The notes: generated by a model from the sequence alone, not told the origin. Positions 17,426-26,450 are shown, numbered from the stretch's first letter. The stretch: 64,000 bases of DNA from Variovorax paradoxus_P (GCF_050627025.1 NZ_CP192472.1), one strand, 5' to 3'. Numbers and translations: made by a program.

Positions 17426-18502
17426 TTATTGAAGTGGTAGCTCGGCAGGTCGCCGGCTCGTAGGGGCCGGCTGGCTTGCAATGCGCACGTCGGCCGCATC
17501 GCGCGGGCGCGGCCTTTGCCCGAGCCACGCGATCCAGCCGAGGCGCGGCGCGTTGCCTTTTTCCTGGCCAAGGCGCGTGGGCGGCACCTGTGCGCCTTGC
17601 AGCGCAAGCTGCGCGTCCCACTCGAGCTCGTCGCCGAGCAGTTGCTGCATCCAGCGCTGCAGCACGGGCTGCGCGTCGCCAATGGGAAGAAACATGCGGT
17701 ACTGCTCGAGCGTGAGCGGGCCCACGTGCAGGCGCACGCGGTGCTGCCGGTCCCAGGCACGGGTGCCGAGCATGGCGCCCATGCCCATCGAGCGCGAGGT
17801 CTCGCCCTGGCCGAGCCGCGTGAGCTCGCCGGTGGGCAGGCTCATCCAGTGGCCGACCCAGCGCTCCAGCCTGAACGGCACGCCGAAGTAGCTGCACAGC
17901 ACTGCCTGAACACCTTCGGCGTTGTGCACGCGCCGCGCAAGCCGACCCGAAAAATGCAGGCGGGCGTCGTCGTGCACCTCGTCGCGCCCGATGCGCCCCG
18001 GCGTGCCGATGCCGACCAGCGCGCCAACCTGCAGCCTGAACCTGTCTTCGCCCGGCCGGTCGAGCGCCACGGCCGGCCGCGACTGCGCCCACGCCCGGTA
18101 GAAGTGCAGCGAGAAGCGGTGCGAAAAGCTGTCCAGGAAGGCCAGCCACGTGGGGTCGCCATGGTTGATGCTGCGCTCGCGGATGAAGTCGCTCAGGTGC
18201 ACCGGCAGCGGACCGTTGGGACCGATGTAGCTGAAGAAGTGCTGGCGCAGCCGCGGCGGCGAATAGGCGGTGGCTGCCTCGAAGCGGCTGAAACTGGCGG
18301 GCGCAAACGAAAGCGAAGGCTCTTGTCCCACGCGCACCGGCTCTGCATTGGGCAGCAGCGCGCGGCCCCAGCGCGGCGTGGTGCCGGCAATCGACTCCAG
18401 CCGCCGCAGCACCGCAAAGTAATCGAAAGCCCACGGCTCGGCCGACCACTCGCGCAGTGCGTTGTCGACCCGCACCGCTACAGAATCTGGCGTGTTCCGC
18501 AC
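17426..18502 (-). CDS. tssG: TssG, T6SS baseplate protein
   Basis: The 358-residue protein matches TssG (ImpH/VasB family). Markers are FDYFAVLRRLESIAGTTPRWG near the N-terminus, the FFSYIGPNGPLPVHLSDFIRER block and HRFSLHFYRAWAQSRP. TssG builds the baseplate wedge with TssE, TssF and TssK. The GTG at 18502 overlaps the 3' end of tssF by 25 bp. A second GTG at 18475, just past the tssF stop, is an alternative start. ClpV begins 39 bp downstream. The order tssE-tssF-tssG-clpV is typical. Confidence 0.92.
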   Translation of the reverse strand: MRNTPDSVAVRVDNALREWSAEPWAFDYFAVLRRLESIAGTTPRWGRALLPNAEPVRVGQEPSLSFAPASFSRFEAATAYSPPRLRQHFFSYIGPNGPLPVHLSDFIRERSINHGDPTWLAFLDSFSHRFSLHFYRAWAQSRPAVALDRPGEDRFRLQVGALVGIGTPGRIGRDEVHDDARLHFSGRLARRVHNAEGVQAVLCSYFGVPFRLERWVGHWMSLPTGELTRLGQGETSRSMGMGAMLGTRAWDRQHRVRLHVGPLTLEQYRMFLPIGDAQPVLQRWMQQLLGDELEWDAQLALQGAQVPPTRLGQEKGNAPRLGWIAWLGQRPRPRDAADVRIASQPAPTSRRPAELPLQ

Positions 18503-20370
18503 AGCGGCCTCCAGCGCATGATTTCGCCCTTGCCCGAAATGCGGAGCACGGCTTCAACGAAGTGATTCACCTCTACATGGCGCGCCAGGTAGTGCGCCAT
18601 GACGGCGCCAAAAAGAAAAGCGCTGTGGCCGTGGAACGCGTCCTTGTCGACCTCGAGCGTCACTTCGAGCCCACGCCCGAAAGCAATGGGCCCCGGAAGC
18701 GGCAACCTGCGCGCCACCGGCTTGCTCTTGACCGACAGCAGGCCGCGCACCTGGCCCTGGCGCATTTCGTCCGCATGCACGGCGTAGAGCATCAGGGTTT
18801 CGCGCAATGCGGCCGCGCCCTGCTCGGGGGTGCTGTCCGAGATCGACAGGTAGTTGAGCGCCAGGTGGTCCACCACGCGCCAGCCGAGCCCCTGGCTCAC
18901 CACCGGCGACACCGGCCGCGAAGGCCCGCGCACCATGCGCACGCGCTGCGCCGGAAAGGAGTCGATGCAATCGAAGTCGTTGTCGCGGCCGAGCGGCATC
19001 AATAGCGGCAGGTCGCGGTTGGTGCACAGCGCCGTCACCGCCAGCTGGCGCAGCGCGGTCGAGTACGGCGCCTGCTGCGGGTCGACGATCTGCATGTAGA
19101 CCTCGGAGCCGATATGGCTGCTGCGGTGCCCTTCGGTGCGCTGCCGCACCGAGAGCATGCGCGGCTCGCGCGTGGTCGTGTAGTAGGCCGGGTGCGCGTG
19201 GCGGCTGCCATGAAACGCCGAGTAGAACGGCCGAAACGACTGCTCGGTGGCGGCTTCTGCGCCGCCGGGTGCGCCGTGGCCGGTCACCTCGGTTACGGTG
19301 TGCACTTCAAAGTCTTGCGGGCGGGTGCGGTCGGGCACCAGGTGGAACTGGCTCACACCTTCCGACACCGGCACGCGGTCGAGCCGCTTGCTGAAGAGGT
19401 TGACCACGGGCACGCAGTGCAGTTGCACGTTGTCTGCACTCACCAGTTTTTCGAGCGCGGCGTCGCCTCGCGAGAAGAGCAGCACAACCTCGACCTCCGT
19501 CACTGCCATGTCCGCTAGCAGCGGTTGCAGGCCGCCGATGCGCGCAAACTGGAAGCGCTGCGGAAACGCAAAGTATTCCTGCAGCAGCCTGAAGCCAGAG
19601 AACCCCGTGGCCGTGACCGGCAGCAACGCTTCGTCTTCTTCGAAACCCACCGCCTTGATGGCGCTGCCGGGCAGCGTCTTCATTGCACCCTGTATTGCGC
19701 CGCCGGCCACCATGGGCCGCACCAGCACACCCACGGGTTGGCCCAGCGCGCATTCGTGCAACTGCCATGCAACGTCTTCGGCGCCGCTGAAGTGCAGCAG
19801 CAGCTCGTCCATGGCAATCTGGCTGAAGTTCAACCCGGCCGTCGCGCGCAGCGATATGCGCAGGCCGCCGCGAATCGCGCGCGACTGCGGGTGCGCATTG
19901 AGCGGCAGGTCCGGTGCGTAGGTGAAGTATTGGGCCCGCAGAATTTCGACAGGCCACACGCGCAGCGAGGCCGCCGTTCGAAATTCGCAATGCGTGTTCT
20001 GCCCAACTGCCTGCCGTGCGCGCAGCCCGCTGCCGCGCGCGAGCGTCGGGCCGGTTGCCAGCTTTGCATCGTCGGCATCGGGCACGACCGACACCACGGC
20101 CATGGCCGGCGTGGGCGCCAGGAAGTGCGGGTAGACGATGTCGAGCAGGTGGCCCGTGAAGCGCGGGTACTCGGCGTCGAGCTTGAGCCCCACGCGTGCC
20201 GAAAGGAATGCGGTGGCCTCTATCAGCCGCTCGACGTACGGGTCTGCAACTTCCTGGCCTTCGATGCCCAGGCGGTGCGCAATCTTCGGAAAGGCGCGCG
20301 CAAACTCCGACGAGCTCTCGCGAAAGTAGCGCAGTTCCTGTTCATACAGGCTCAGCAACCTGGGGTCCAT
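18478..20370 (-). CDS. tssF: TssF, T6SS baseplate protein
   Basis: This 630-residue protein is a typical TssF (ImpG/VasA) by length and by its start (MDPRLLSLYEQELRYFRESS). It also carries the family blocks KIAHRLGIEGQEVADPYVER and SAFHGSRHAHPAYYTTTREP. It is cytoplasmic and forms the baseplate wedge with TssG and TssE. It follows tssE by 7 bp and overlaps tssG. Nothing about the sequence is unusual for the family. Confidence 0.95.
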   Translation of the reverse strand: MDPRLLSLYEQELRYFRESSSEFARAFPKIAHRLGIEGQEVADPYVERLIEATAFLSARVGLKLDAEYPRFTGHLLDIVYPHFLAPTPAMAVVSVVPDADDAKLATGPTLARGSGLRARQAVGQNTHCEFRTAASLRVWPVEILRAQYFTYAPDLPLNAHPQSRAIRGGLRISLRATAGLNFSQIAMDELLLHFSGAEDVAWQLHECALGQPVGVLVRPMVAGGAIQGAMKTLPGSAIKAVGFEEDEALLPVTATGFSGFRLLQEYFAFPQRFQFARIGGLQPLLADMAVTEVEVVLLFSRGDAALEKLVSADNVQLHCVPVVNLFSKRLDRVPVSEGVSQFHLVPDRTRPQDFEVHTVTEVTGHGAPGGAEAATEQSFRPFYSAFHGSRHAHPAYYTTTREPRMLSVRQRTEGHRSSHIGSEVYMQIVDPQQAPYSTALRQLAVTALCTNRDLPLLMPLGRDNDFDCIDSFPAQRVRMVRGPSRPVSPVVSQGLGWRVVDHLALNYLSISDSTPEQGAAALRETLMLYAVHADEMRQGQVRGLLSVKSKPVARRLPLPGPIAFGRGLEVTLEVDKDAFHGHSAFLFGAVMAHYLARHVEVNHFVEAVLRISGKGEIMRWRPLCGTRQIL

Positions 20371-20377
20371 GGCGGAC

Positions 20378-20893
20378 TTACCTCTGGGATTGCGCCATGT
20401 CCACGATCTCTATGCGGCCTTCTTCCAGATCGACGCGGCTGCGCATCAGGAACTCGAGCGGCACGGGCTGCGCCCACAGCATGCCGCGAATCTGCAGGCC
20501 GATGCTGTTGTGGGAGTCCAATGCCGAGCCTTCCATGACGAGTTCAACTTCGAGAGTGCGGGACAAGATGCGTGGCTCGAACTGCAGGATTGCGTTCTTC
20601 AGAGCCTGCTCCATGCTGACACGCTGCACCGACGAGGTGTACTGGCCAGACAGCATAGGCAATCCGTAATTGATGACGGAGCGCGCCGCATTGGGATAGC
20701 GCTTGTCGTCCATCTCGAGCCCGTAGCCGGTGGCGTTGAAGAGCCAGCCGAGATCGCGCAGCACGGCCTGGCGCAGCGCCTGCTTGGTGAGCGTGCGCTT
20801 GTCGTCGCTCTCGCGCTTTTCGTTCGGCGCGTGATCGACGAGGCGGTCGAGCAGCGAAGGCTGCAGCCGCTCCTGTGCGGTGAGTTCAGCCAT
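20378..20893 (-). CDS. tssE: TssE, gp25-like baseplate protein
   Basis: This 171-residue protein contains the gp25/GPW lysozyme-like fold of TssE, with the hallmark block RYPNAARSVINYGLPMLSG near residues 74-92. The protein anchors the sheath to the baseplate. The ATG at 20893 was chosen because it gives the normal TssE N-terminus (MAELTAQERLQPSLLDRL). It overlaps the tagJ stop by 8 bp, and a longer in-frame opening adds an Arg/Pro-rich segment without similarity to the family. Confidence 0.92.
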   Translation of the reverse strand: MAELTAQERLQPSLLDRLVDHAPNEKRESDDKRTLTKQALRQAVLRDLGWLFNATGYGLEMDDKRYPNAARSVINYGLPMLSGQYTSSVQRVSMEQALKNAILQFEPRILSRTLEVELVMEGSALDSHNSIGLQIRGMLWAQPVPLEFLMRSRVDLEEGRIEIVDMAQSQR

Positions 20894-21731
20894 CGGCTCC
20901 GTCCTCCGACGGCGTGGCGGCTTCCGCAGTGGCGGCCGCGGCAGAAGGCGTGAACAGAATCTCTCGAACATCCATCAGCGCGTACTCGCCTGCGTCGCTG
21001 CCCAGCACGCGCTGGCCGGTGCCTACCCATACCTCGGGCCGCAGCTCTCGCCATTCGGTCTTGCGCGCAAGCTGCAGTTCGCCGTCTTCGCTTTTCTCGC
21101 TGCCTTCGTAGCGCGTGGGAATCAGCGCGAGCGTTTCGCCGCCGTTCTCGAACTCGAGGTGCGCGGGCATCCAAACGCAATCGCGCAGGTCTTCGGGCGG
21201 CTCGATCTTGATGTGCGCAAGCCGGGCATAGGGAATCCAGTAGTACTTGCCGTTGACGAAGGCCTCGAGCACCGGCCCCAGGCGCATATCGGCATCGGCA
21301 AGCCATTCGAAAGGCGCACCGTCGATGGTGCCGCCGATGGCGGGCGCCGCATCGAACGCGCGCTGGCGCAGGTCTTCGGCCATGGCGTGGTCGCCGCTCC
21401 CCTGGCGCAGCAACGATTCGATGAGCAGCGCAAGCCATTCGTCGGGCTGGCCGAACACCATGGGCGTGCGCTTGCCCGCAAACACTTCGGCGCGCAGGCC
21501 CTCGCAGCGCACGGCTTCGCCGTACACCTGCTTCATGGGCACTGCCAGCGCGTCGAGTTCGGCGGCCACGGTGAGCTGGTTGAGCGCGCGCTCCCACTGC
21601 CCAAGCACGCAGAGCAGCTGCGCCATGAAGACGCGGTGCTTGCTGTCGGACGGCTTCGCGCGCACTTCGTCGCTCAATGCCTTGAGGGCGGCGGCCGGAT
21701 CGGCAGCCTTCAGCAGTTCGGATGCGGTCAT
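20886..21731 (-). CDS. tagJ: TagJ/ImpE accessory protein
   Basis: This 281-residue protein fits the ImpE/TagJ family: a TPR-like helical N-terminus (ALKALSDEVRAKPSDSKHRVFMAQLLCVLGQW) followed by a conserved beta-rich half (GKYYWIPYARLAHIKIEPPEDLRD). TagJ helps ClpV act on the sheath in type VI systems that have it, by contacting TssB. It overlaps tssE by 8 bp and follows hcp by 25 bp. Its presence implies a matching TssB elsewhere in the genome. The start at 21731 gives the conserved N-terminus MTASELLKA. Confidence 0.88.
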   Translation of the reverse strand: MTASELLKAADPAAALKALSDEVRAKPSDSKHRVFMAQLLCVLGQWERALNQLTVAAELDALAVPMKQVYGEAVRCEGLRAEVFAGKRTPMVFGQPDEWLALLIESLLRQGSGDHAMAEDLRQRAFDAAPAIGGTIDGAPFEWLADADMRLGPVLEAFVNGKYYWIPYARLAHIKIEPPEDLRDCVWMPAHLEFENGGETLALIPTRYEGSEKSEDGELQLARKTEWRELRPEVWVGTGQRVLGSDAGEYALMDVREILFTPSAAAATAEAATPSEDGADG

Positions 21732-21756
21732 GGTGTGGTGCCCCGGTTGGTTGCGA

Positions 21757-22323
21757 TCACTCGGCTGACTCGAAGACGCACTCGCGCACCGCACCGCGCG
21801 CGCCGGTGTTCTTTTGCGGCGCCGATCTGATGGTGAAGCGCCTGAACGCGAAGCTGATGATTTCGGTCGGTGCGCCCAGCACGCTGTTGGTGAGCATCAT
21901 GTGGCTGGTCACGCGCACCTTCTCCATGGTGAACTCCAGCATGGGCTGGGCCTCGGTCGACTTGAGGTCGCCGCCCGACTTGTAGATGCCGACGATCACC
22001 TTGCCGGCTTCTGCATTGACCCGCAGCATGCTGGCAATGGAGGCCGTGGCCGCATCGGTGCGGCGCACCACGATGAAGTTGGACAAGGTGCGCGCCGCAG
22101 CCGCGCGGCCGGACTGCGTGTGCTGGTGCCCGCCGCAAAAGTAGCCGGCAATTTCCATCCGCGGCTTGCCGTCTTCGAACTGGCGCGCCAGCTCGCCCTC
22201 GATGGGACTGCCCGCGTTCTCGATCATCATCACCAGGTCGCAGCCGCTCGCCGCCCCCAGCGCCAGGTCGAGCATGCGCAGCGCGTCGTCGGGATCGGGG
22301 ACTCCATTGGAAGTCATGGACAT
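21757..22323 (-). CDS. hcp: Divergent Hcp, T6SS tube protein (TssD)
   Basis: This 188-residue protein sits in the usual hcp position before tagJ-tssEFG and has the Hcp-like C-terminal half: GKVIVGIYKSGGD, LEFTMEKVRVTSHMM, and PTEIISFAFRRFTI close to the end. The N-terminal half is unlike common Hcp proteins (DDALRMLDLALGAASGCDLV) and the protein is about 20 residues longer than usual. It should form the hexameric rings of the expelled tube. An AAGGAG ribosome-binding site 6 nt before the ATG at 22323 fixes the start. It lies 59 bp after the caspase gene. Confidence 0.8.
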   Translation of the reverse strand: MSMTSNGVPDPDDALRMLDLALGAASGCDLVMMIENAGSPIEGELARQFEDGKPRMEIAGYFCGGHQHTQSGRAAAARTLSNFIVVRRTDAATASIASMLRVNAEAGKVIVGIYKSGGDLKSTEAQPMLEFTMEKVRVTSHMMLTNSVLGAPTEIISFAFRRFTIRSAPQKNTGARGAVRECVFESAE

Positions 22324-22382
22324 TTGCTTCTCCTTCTCGGTAATGTGATTCGGTGGGTGGATGTGCGTGCGAATGGACGGGG

Positions 22383-24404
22383 TCAGGGCGCGGCCGCGCT
22401 CGCCCAGCGCAACATGGCGCCGTACACCTGGCGGTCGCGCTCGGGCGTGAGCTGCCCGCGCACGCGCAAATCCGGGGCGTTTGTCGCGGCTTCGGCCGTG
22501 CCGGCGCCAAAGAGCCGCGGTGCGCTGCGGGCCTGCGCCGGCGTGGCCAGCACCAGCAACCTGGCGGCACGGCCGGGCTTGAGCCAGGGCAGCGCAAAGC
22601 GTTTGGAGGCCGGTGCTTCGCGCGTGCCGCGCTCGAAGCGGTTGGCCTCGCCAAGGTCTTCGGGATAGACGGCCCGCAAGATGCCCTGCGCATCGATGCC
22701 CACCACCACAAGGTCGATCGAGTGGCCGCTGCCGTTGCGCACGATGAGCTCGGCACGCTCGCCCTGCCTGAGCAGCAAGGTTCCGCCCGCGGTGTCGCGC
22801 ACATCGGCGCTGCGCAGCACACGGCTCTCGTCGCGCACTTCGAGCACCGCGTCGAATCCGTCGATCCGCCCCTCCTTTGCCAGCTCGGCAAGGCGCGACA
22901 TCCACTTGAGTTGCGCCAGCGCCTGCAGCCGCGCGCGGGCTTCCGCCGCATCGCGTACCACGGCGCCGGCCGGCGCGGCGCCCGCTTCCGCAGCGGCTGC
23001 GAGCGCGGGAGACAGCACTTCGAGCCGCCCGCCTGCCGCGCCCAGGTCGACCCAGCGCACATCGGCCTGCGTATCGGCCGCGGCGCGAATGGATGCGGGG
23101 TAGTCGAGGCTGATGCCCGCGGGCAGCACGGAATCGCTGCGCACCCGCAGCGCCGCAGAAGCCGGCTCTGCCACTGGCGTCACGCTCCATGATGTGGCCT
23201 GCGCCAGATCGCCCAGCGTGGCCGGAACAGCCAGCCGCGCACTGCCAAGGTCGACCTGCGCCAGCCTGCCCTGCGCCGTGCGCTGGATGCCGTCAGCCAG
23301 CGTGGCAACGATGCGAACCTCTTGCCCAGTCTCCAGCCCATCGAGCAGGCCCACCTTCAGCGTGAGGCTGCCGCCCGCGCGTTCGGCACGCCACACGGGC
23401 CGGGTCGACAGAGGGGCAGCGGCGTTGGAGAAGATCGGCAGGTCGAGGTTGCCCTCGGCCACTGGCGACGGCAGCTCGCGCGCGGGAAAGCGCGATTCCA
23501 GTTCTTCGATCACCGGGGGATACAGGTCGAGCACGCCGTTGAAAAGATCGCGCCAGGTTGCGGGCTTCTGTTGCAGGGCCTCGGCCACGGCCCAGGTGAG
23601 CAGGCCCTGGGGCTGCGCATTGCGCGCCTTGCGCGGCAGGCGCAGCTCGGGCGTGACCTGGTGGCTCTCCGATGCGAAGAAGGCCACATAGCGCGCGCGG
23701 GGCACGCTGTTGGGCTCGGGCGGCACTGCTACCGTTGGAGCCGCCGGCGGCTGTGCAACCGCAAGCTGCCCGCCTCCGGTCAGCTGGCCGGCGCGCACGC
23801 CGCGAAAGCGCACCTCGTCGTCGGCGGGCCCCGTGTCTTCCACCGCTTGCGCGGCGCTGCGCGTCATCGAAGCCGCAGAGCAGGTGTCGAACACCGACCA
23901 GACGAACACGTTCTTGCCCAGGAAGGCGCGTATCCAGCGGTCGAAGTCCACATCGCGCAGGCCGCCAGGCAAGCTGCCGCCGGACGAATCTGTGCCGCGG
24001 GCGTCGCGTGCCAGAAAGTTTTCTGCCAGGCCGTCAGGCTCCTGGTAGCGCTTGGTGCTGTCGCGCAGCCGCGTGCCGTGGCCCGAAAAATAGAGCATCA
24101 CGAAGTCGCCCGCGCGGGACTGTTCGAGCAGCCTGGACAAGGCCTCGTTGATGCGCTGCGCCTCGGGCAGCGAAGCGCCCGCCACACCGTCGGCCAGCAC
24201 CGTGACGTCGGCTGGCGCAAAGCCTTGCTTCATCAGGGTCTGGCGCATCAGCATCACGTCGTTGCGCGGCGCCTGCAGCCACAGGGCCTGCGGCTGGTTC
24301 ACCAGTTCGGACACCCCCACGAGCAGCGCGCGCTGCACTGCCGCCGCGTTGCTGCCCGTGGCAAGCAACACCAGCAACAGCATCAGGCGCGCCGCAATGG
24401 TCAT
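22383..24404 (-). CDS. Exported caspase-family (C14) protease
   Basis: The 673-residue protein starts with a signal peptide (residues 1 to about 22; LMLLLVLLATGSNAAA) and a caspase-like domain (about 24-260). The catalytic pair is present: His109 in FVMLYFSGHG and Cys175 in VFDTCSAASM. The C-terminal 400 residues are beta-rich and contain a DUF4384-like stretch (ERAELIVRNGSGHSIDLVVVG). It is predicted to be periplasmic or outer-membrane facing. It overlaps the preceding membrane-protein gene by 4 bp (ATGA) and precedes hcp. A periplasmic caspase coupled to a sigma-like and a membrane protein suggests proteolytic signalling in the T6SS locus. Its substrate is unknown. Confidence 0.85.
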   Translation of the reverse strand: MTIAARLMLLLVLLATGSNAAAVQRALLVGVSELVNQPQALWLQAPRNDVMLMRQTLMKQGFAPADVTVLADGVAGASLPEAQRINEALSRLLEQSRAGDFVMLYFSGHGTRLRDSTKRYQEPDGLAENFLARDARGTDSSGGSLPGGLRDVDFDRWIRAFLGKNVFVWSVFDTCSAASMTRSAAQAVEDTGPADDEVRFRGVRAGQLTGGGQLAVAQPPAAPTVAVPPEPNSVPRARYVAFFASESHQVTPELRLPRKARNAQPQGLLTWAVAEALQQKPATWRDLFNGVLDLYPPVIEELESRFPARELPSPVAEGNLDLPIFSNAAAPLSTRPVWRAERAGGSLTLKVGLLDGLETGQEVRIVATLADGIQRTAQGRLAQVDLGSARLAVPATLGDLAQATSWSVTPVAEPASAALRVRSDSVLPAGISLDYPASIRAAADTQADVRWVDLGAAGGRLEVLSPALAAAAEAGAAPAGAVVRDAAEARARLQALAQLKWMSRLAELAKEGRIDGFDAVLEVRDESRVLRSADVRDTAGGTLLLRQGERAELIVRNGSGHSIDLVVVGIDAQGILRAVYPEDLGEANRFERGTREAPASKRFALPWLKPGRAARLLVLATPAQARSAPRLFGAGTAEAATNAPDLRVRGQLTPERDRQVYGAMLRWASAAAP

Positions 24405-25531
24405 GGCCGCTCCGGTGCCGGGCCGGCGGATGCAACCAGGGGCGATGCCGCCAACGCGGCAAGGCCCTGCACGGGGTCAGCCACGCGCAGCCGCCAACGG
24501 CCGTCGGCGCCCGGGCCGCCGACCACTTCGGCCGAGATCGATTGCAGCAGTCGGGTGGTGTCTTCGACGCGCGCATCGGATTTCCAGCGCACCACCAGAT
24601 CGGCAGGTGCAACGGCGGTGGCGGGCGGTGCGGAGCGGAACCGCACATCGTCTTCTTCGGTGCGCTGGCCGAAGAGGCTCACGTTCTCCACCACGAGCAC
24701 CAGCGCGAGCACTGCGAATGCGGGGCGCATCCAGCCATCGGCGGTGAACCAGCGGCTGATGCTGCCCCACAAGCCGCCCTCGGGCTTCAGCTGCGGGCTT
24801 GTTGCGCCGGCCGTGCCCGCCGCCGCCGATGCGCTGCTCAACTGCGATGCGGCATCGCGGTAGAGCGCCTGGTAGTCGGCGCGCGGGTCTTGCGTGCCCA
24901 GCGGCGTGCCGCAGAGCACCGAGAACACGTCGCCCACGGTGCGCAATGCAATGTGACCGGGCTCCGGCGAAATGGCCAGCGGCGCCTGTGCGCTCCACTC
25001 GTCGTGCACTGCGCGAATCGCAGCAAGCCGCGTGGCCGAGAGCTCACCGAGCACGCGCGCGCAAAGCTGCGGGCTGGGTTCGAGCGTGAGCACGTTCCAC
25101 GCCTGGATCAACCCGAAGGCGGGCTCGAAAGGTTCGTCGTCGGGCTCCAGCAGCACGTCGTGCGCGCTGGCCCAGTCCGCCTCGCCCGCGGCCATCCAGC
25201 CTTGCCACAGGTCGTCGTGAATGCAGCGGTCGAGCATCACGCCGAGCAGCCGCCCTTCGTGCACCACGCTCACAAGGCGGCCCGGCGCCCATCGCGCCGT
25301 GAAGGCACGCTGGGCCACGGCCTCGCGGCGCCGGGCCAATTCGGTCAGGGGCAGCAACAGGTCGAGCACGGCGCGCGGCGGCTCGGCGGCGGCGCCAAGT
25401 GCCGTGCCCGGCACGGCCACGACGGCCGCAACTGCCTCGTGGCCCGGGGCGTCCGGGGCGGCGGGCGTGGCGCCCCCGGACTGGAACGCACTTCGGATCA
25501 CGCTGAGAGGGGGCCAGAGTTCGGTGTTCAT
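24401..25531 (-). CDS. Single-pass membrane protein, candidate anti-sigma factor
   Basis: I do not recognise a named family for the whole 376-residue protein. Residues 1-255 look cytoplasmic, with W/D-rich helices (IHDDLWQGWMAAGEADWASA). One membrane segment follows (about 269-287; MRPAFAVLALVLVVENVSLF) and then a C-terminal domain of about 75 residues (308-370) that would be periplasmic. That domain (VVRWKSDARVEDTTRLLQSI, VGGPGADGRWRL, LAALAASPLVASA) resembles the peptidase-inhibitor/propeptide I9-like pattern seen at the ends of many membrane anti-sigma factors. The gene lies between a sigma-like gene and an exported caspase gene. The ATG at 25531 has an AGGA sequence 10 nt upstream. The anti-sigma role is inferred. 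Confidence 0.55.
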   Translation of the reverse strand: MNTELWPPLSVIRSAFQSGGATPAAPDAPGHEAVAAVVAVPGTALGAAAEPPRAVLDLLLPLTELARRREAVAQRAFTARWAPGRLVSVVHEGRLLGVMLDRCIHDDLWQGWMAAGEADWASAHDVLLEPDDEPFEPAFGLIQAWNVLTLEPSPQLCARVLGELSATRLAAIRAVHDEWSAQAPLAISPEPGHIALRTVGDVFSVLCGTPLGTQDPRADYQALYRDAASQLSSASAAAGTAGATSPQLKPEGGLWGSISRWFTADGWMRPAFAVLALVLVVENVSLFGQRTEEDDVRFRSAPPATAVAPADLVVRWKSDARVEDTTRLLQSISAEVVGGPGADGRWRLRVADPVQGLAALAASPLVASAGPAPERP

Positions 25532-25559
25532 GGCGGTCTGTTCCTGAATGGCTATGTCT

Positions 25560-26309
25560 TCAGGCATAAGACGCTTCAGCACCGAGGATTTTGAAAACCT
25601 GCAGGATCGCCGCCATGTTCTCGGGCTCTATGGCAATGCCCAGGGTCTGCTGGAGCCAGCCGCCCAGGCGGGTCTTGGCGTAATCGGCCGTGAGCCCTTC
25701 GCGCTTGTGCACCAGGCCCAGCCGGCCCGCACGGTAGTGGTACGAGGCAATGGCATGGCGCGAGGCGATGCCCGAGAGGCCGCCCTCGGCCTCCTTGCCG
25801 AAGCCTTCGCACAGCAAGATGCGCTCGGGCTCGGGCAGTTCGGCGATGAATGCGCGCGCGGCAAGTTGCACCGCGGCGGCACTCAGGCCGTGCTCCGCAA
25901 GGCAGCCCTCGTGGTCGTCGCCGCCGCCGATCGCGTCTTCGAGCTGCGCCTCGGTCACCTGGTCGCCGATGGAGAGCTTGCGGCGGAACGAGCTCGCGCG
26001 CGTGCAGTCGATCAGGTAGCGCCTGAAATAGGCGCACAGCGCAAAGGCGCTCGAGGGTGCGCTGTGGCTCGCGCGTTCATCGGCCTCGTCGGGATCGGCG
26101 TCGAGCCGCAGCACCTTCACGTAGATGAACTGCGCCACCAGTTCCTGCCGGCCTTCGCCCAGCACCTGGAGCTCCGGCGGATTGCAGGCCACGAGCGCAT
26201 CGCCCACGATGCGGTACATGGTGCCCATGTCGTTCGAGGACAGCGTCTGCCGGCGCCGCCACAGGCGGACGAGCTCCGTACTTTCCGCGGACGACAGTGT
26301 TTCAATCAT
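25560..26309 (-). CDS. Sigma-70/ECF-like regulatory protein
   Basis: This 249-residue soluble protein has the layout of an ECF-type sigma factor. The N-terminal helical part contains QELVAQFIYVKVLRLD and YFRRYLIDCTRASSFRRKL (about 56-111, region-2-like). A C-terminal segment (about 155-215; FIAELPEPERILLCEGFGKE, then ASRHAIASYHYRAGRLGLV) resembles region 4 with its helix-turn-helix. The similarity is weak and no named family is certain. The ATG at 26309 has a GGTGA-type site. The gene opens a three-gene set with the membrane protein (28 bp away) and the caspase. A palindromic element separates it from mltA, which suggests its own promoter. A non-sigma HTH regulator is the alternative. Confidence 0.5.
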   Translation of the reverse strand: MIETLSSAESTELVRLWRRRQTLSSNDMGTMYRIVGDALVACNPPELQVLGEGRQELVAQFIYVKVLRLDADPDEADERASHSAPSSAFALCAYFRRYLIDCTRASSFRRKLSIGDQVTEAQLEDAIGGGDDHEGCLAEHGLSAAAVQLAARAFIAELPEPERILLCEGFGKEAEGGLSGIASRHAIASYHYRAGRLGLVHKREGLTADYAKTRLGGWLQQTLGIAIEPENMAAILQVFKILGAEASYA

Positions 26310-26352
26310 CGGCTCACCCCCAGGCTCCGCGCACTTCGTGTCGCTTCTCCCT

Positions 26353-26405
26353 CCCCCTTGCAGGGGGCAACACCAGCGGCCCGGCAAAGCCGGTTCCGCG
26401 GTGTT
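26353..26405. repeat. Two-hairpin palindromic element between mltA and the sigma-like gene
   Basis: The first hairpin is a 5-bp C/G stem (26353-26357 with 26363-26367). The second is nested: 26369-26374 pairs with 26400-26405, 26376-26379 with 26396-26399, and 26381-26385 with 26389-26393 around an AAA loop. The element lies in the 141-bp gap after the mltA stop. It could terminate the upstream transcript, or be a member of a dispersed repeat family related to the one inside clpV. There is no strong T-run beside it. Confidence 0.55.
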
Positions 26406-26450
26406 TCCAGGAGAAGGCCAGCCGTGCCCATCGCTGAAGAGCCGGACGCA

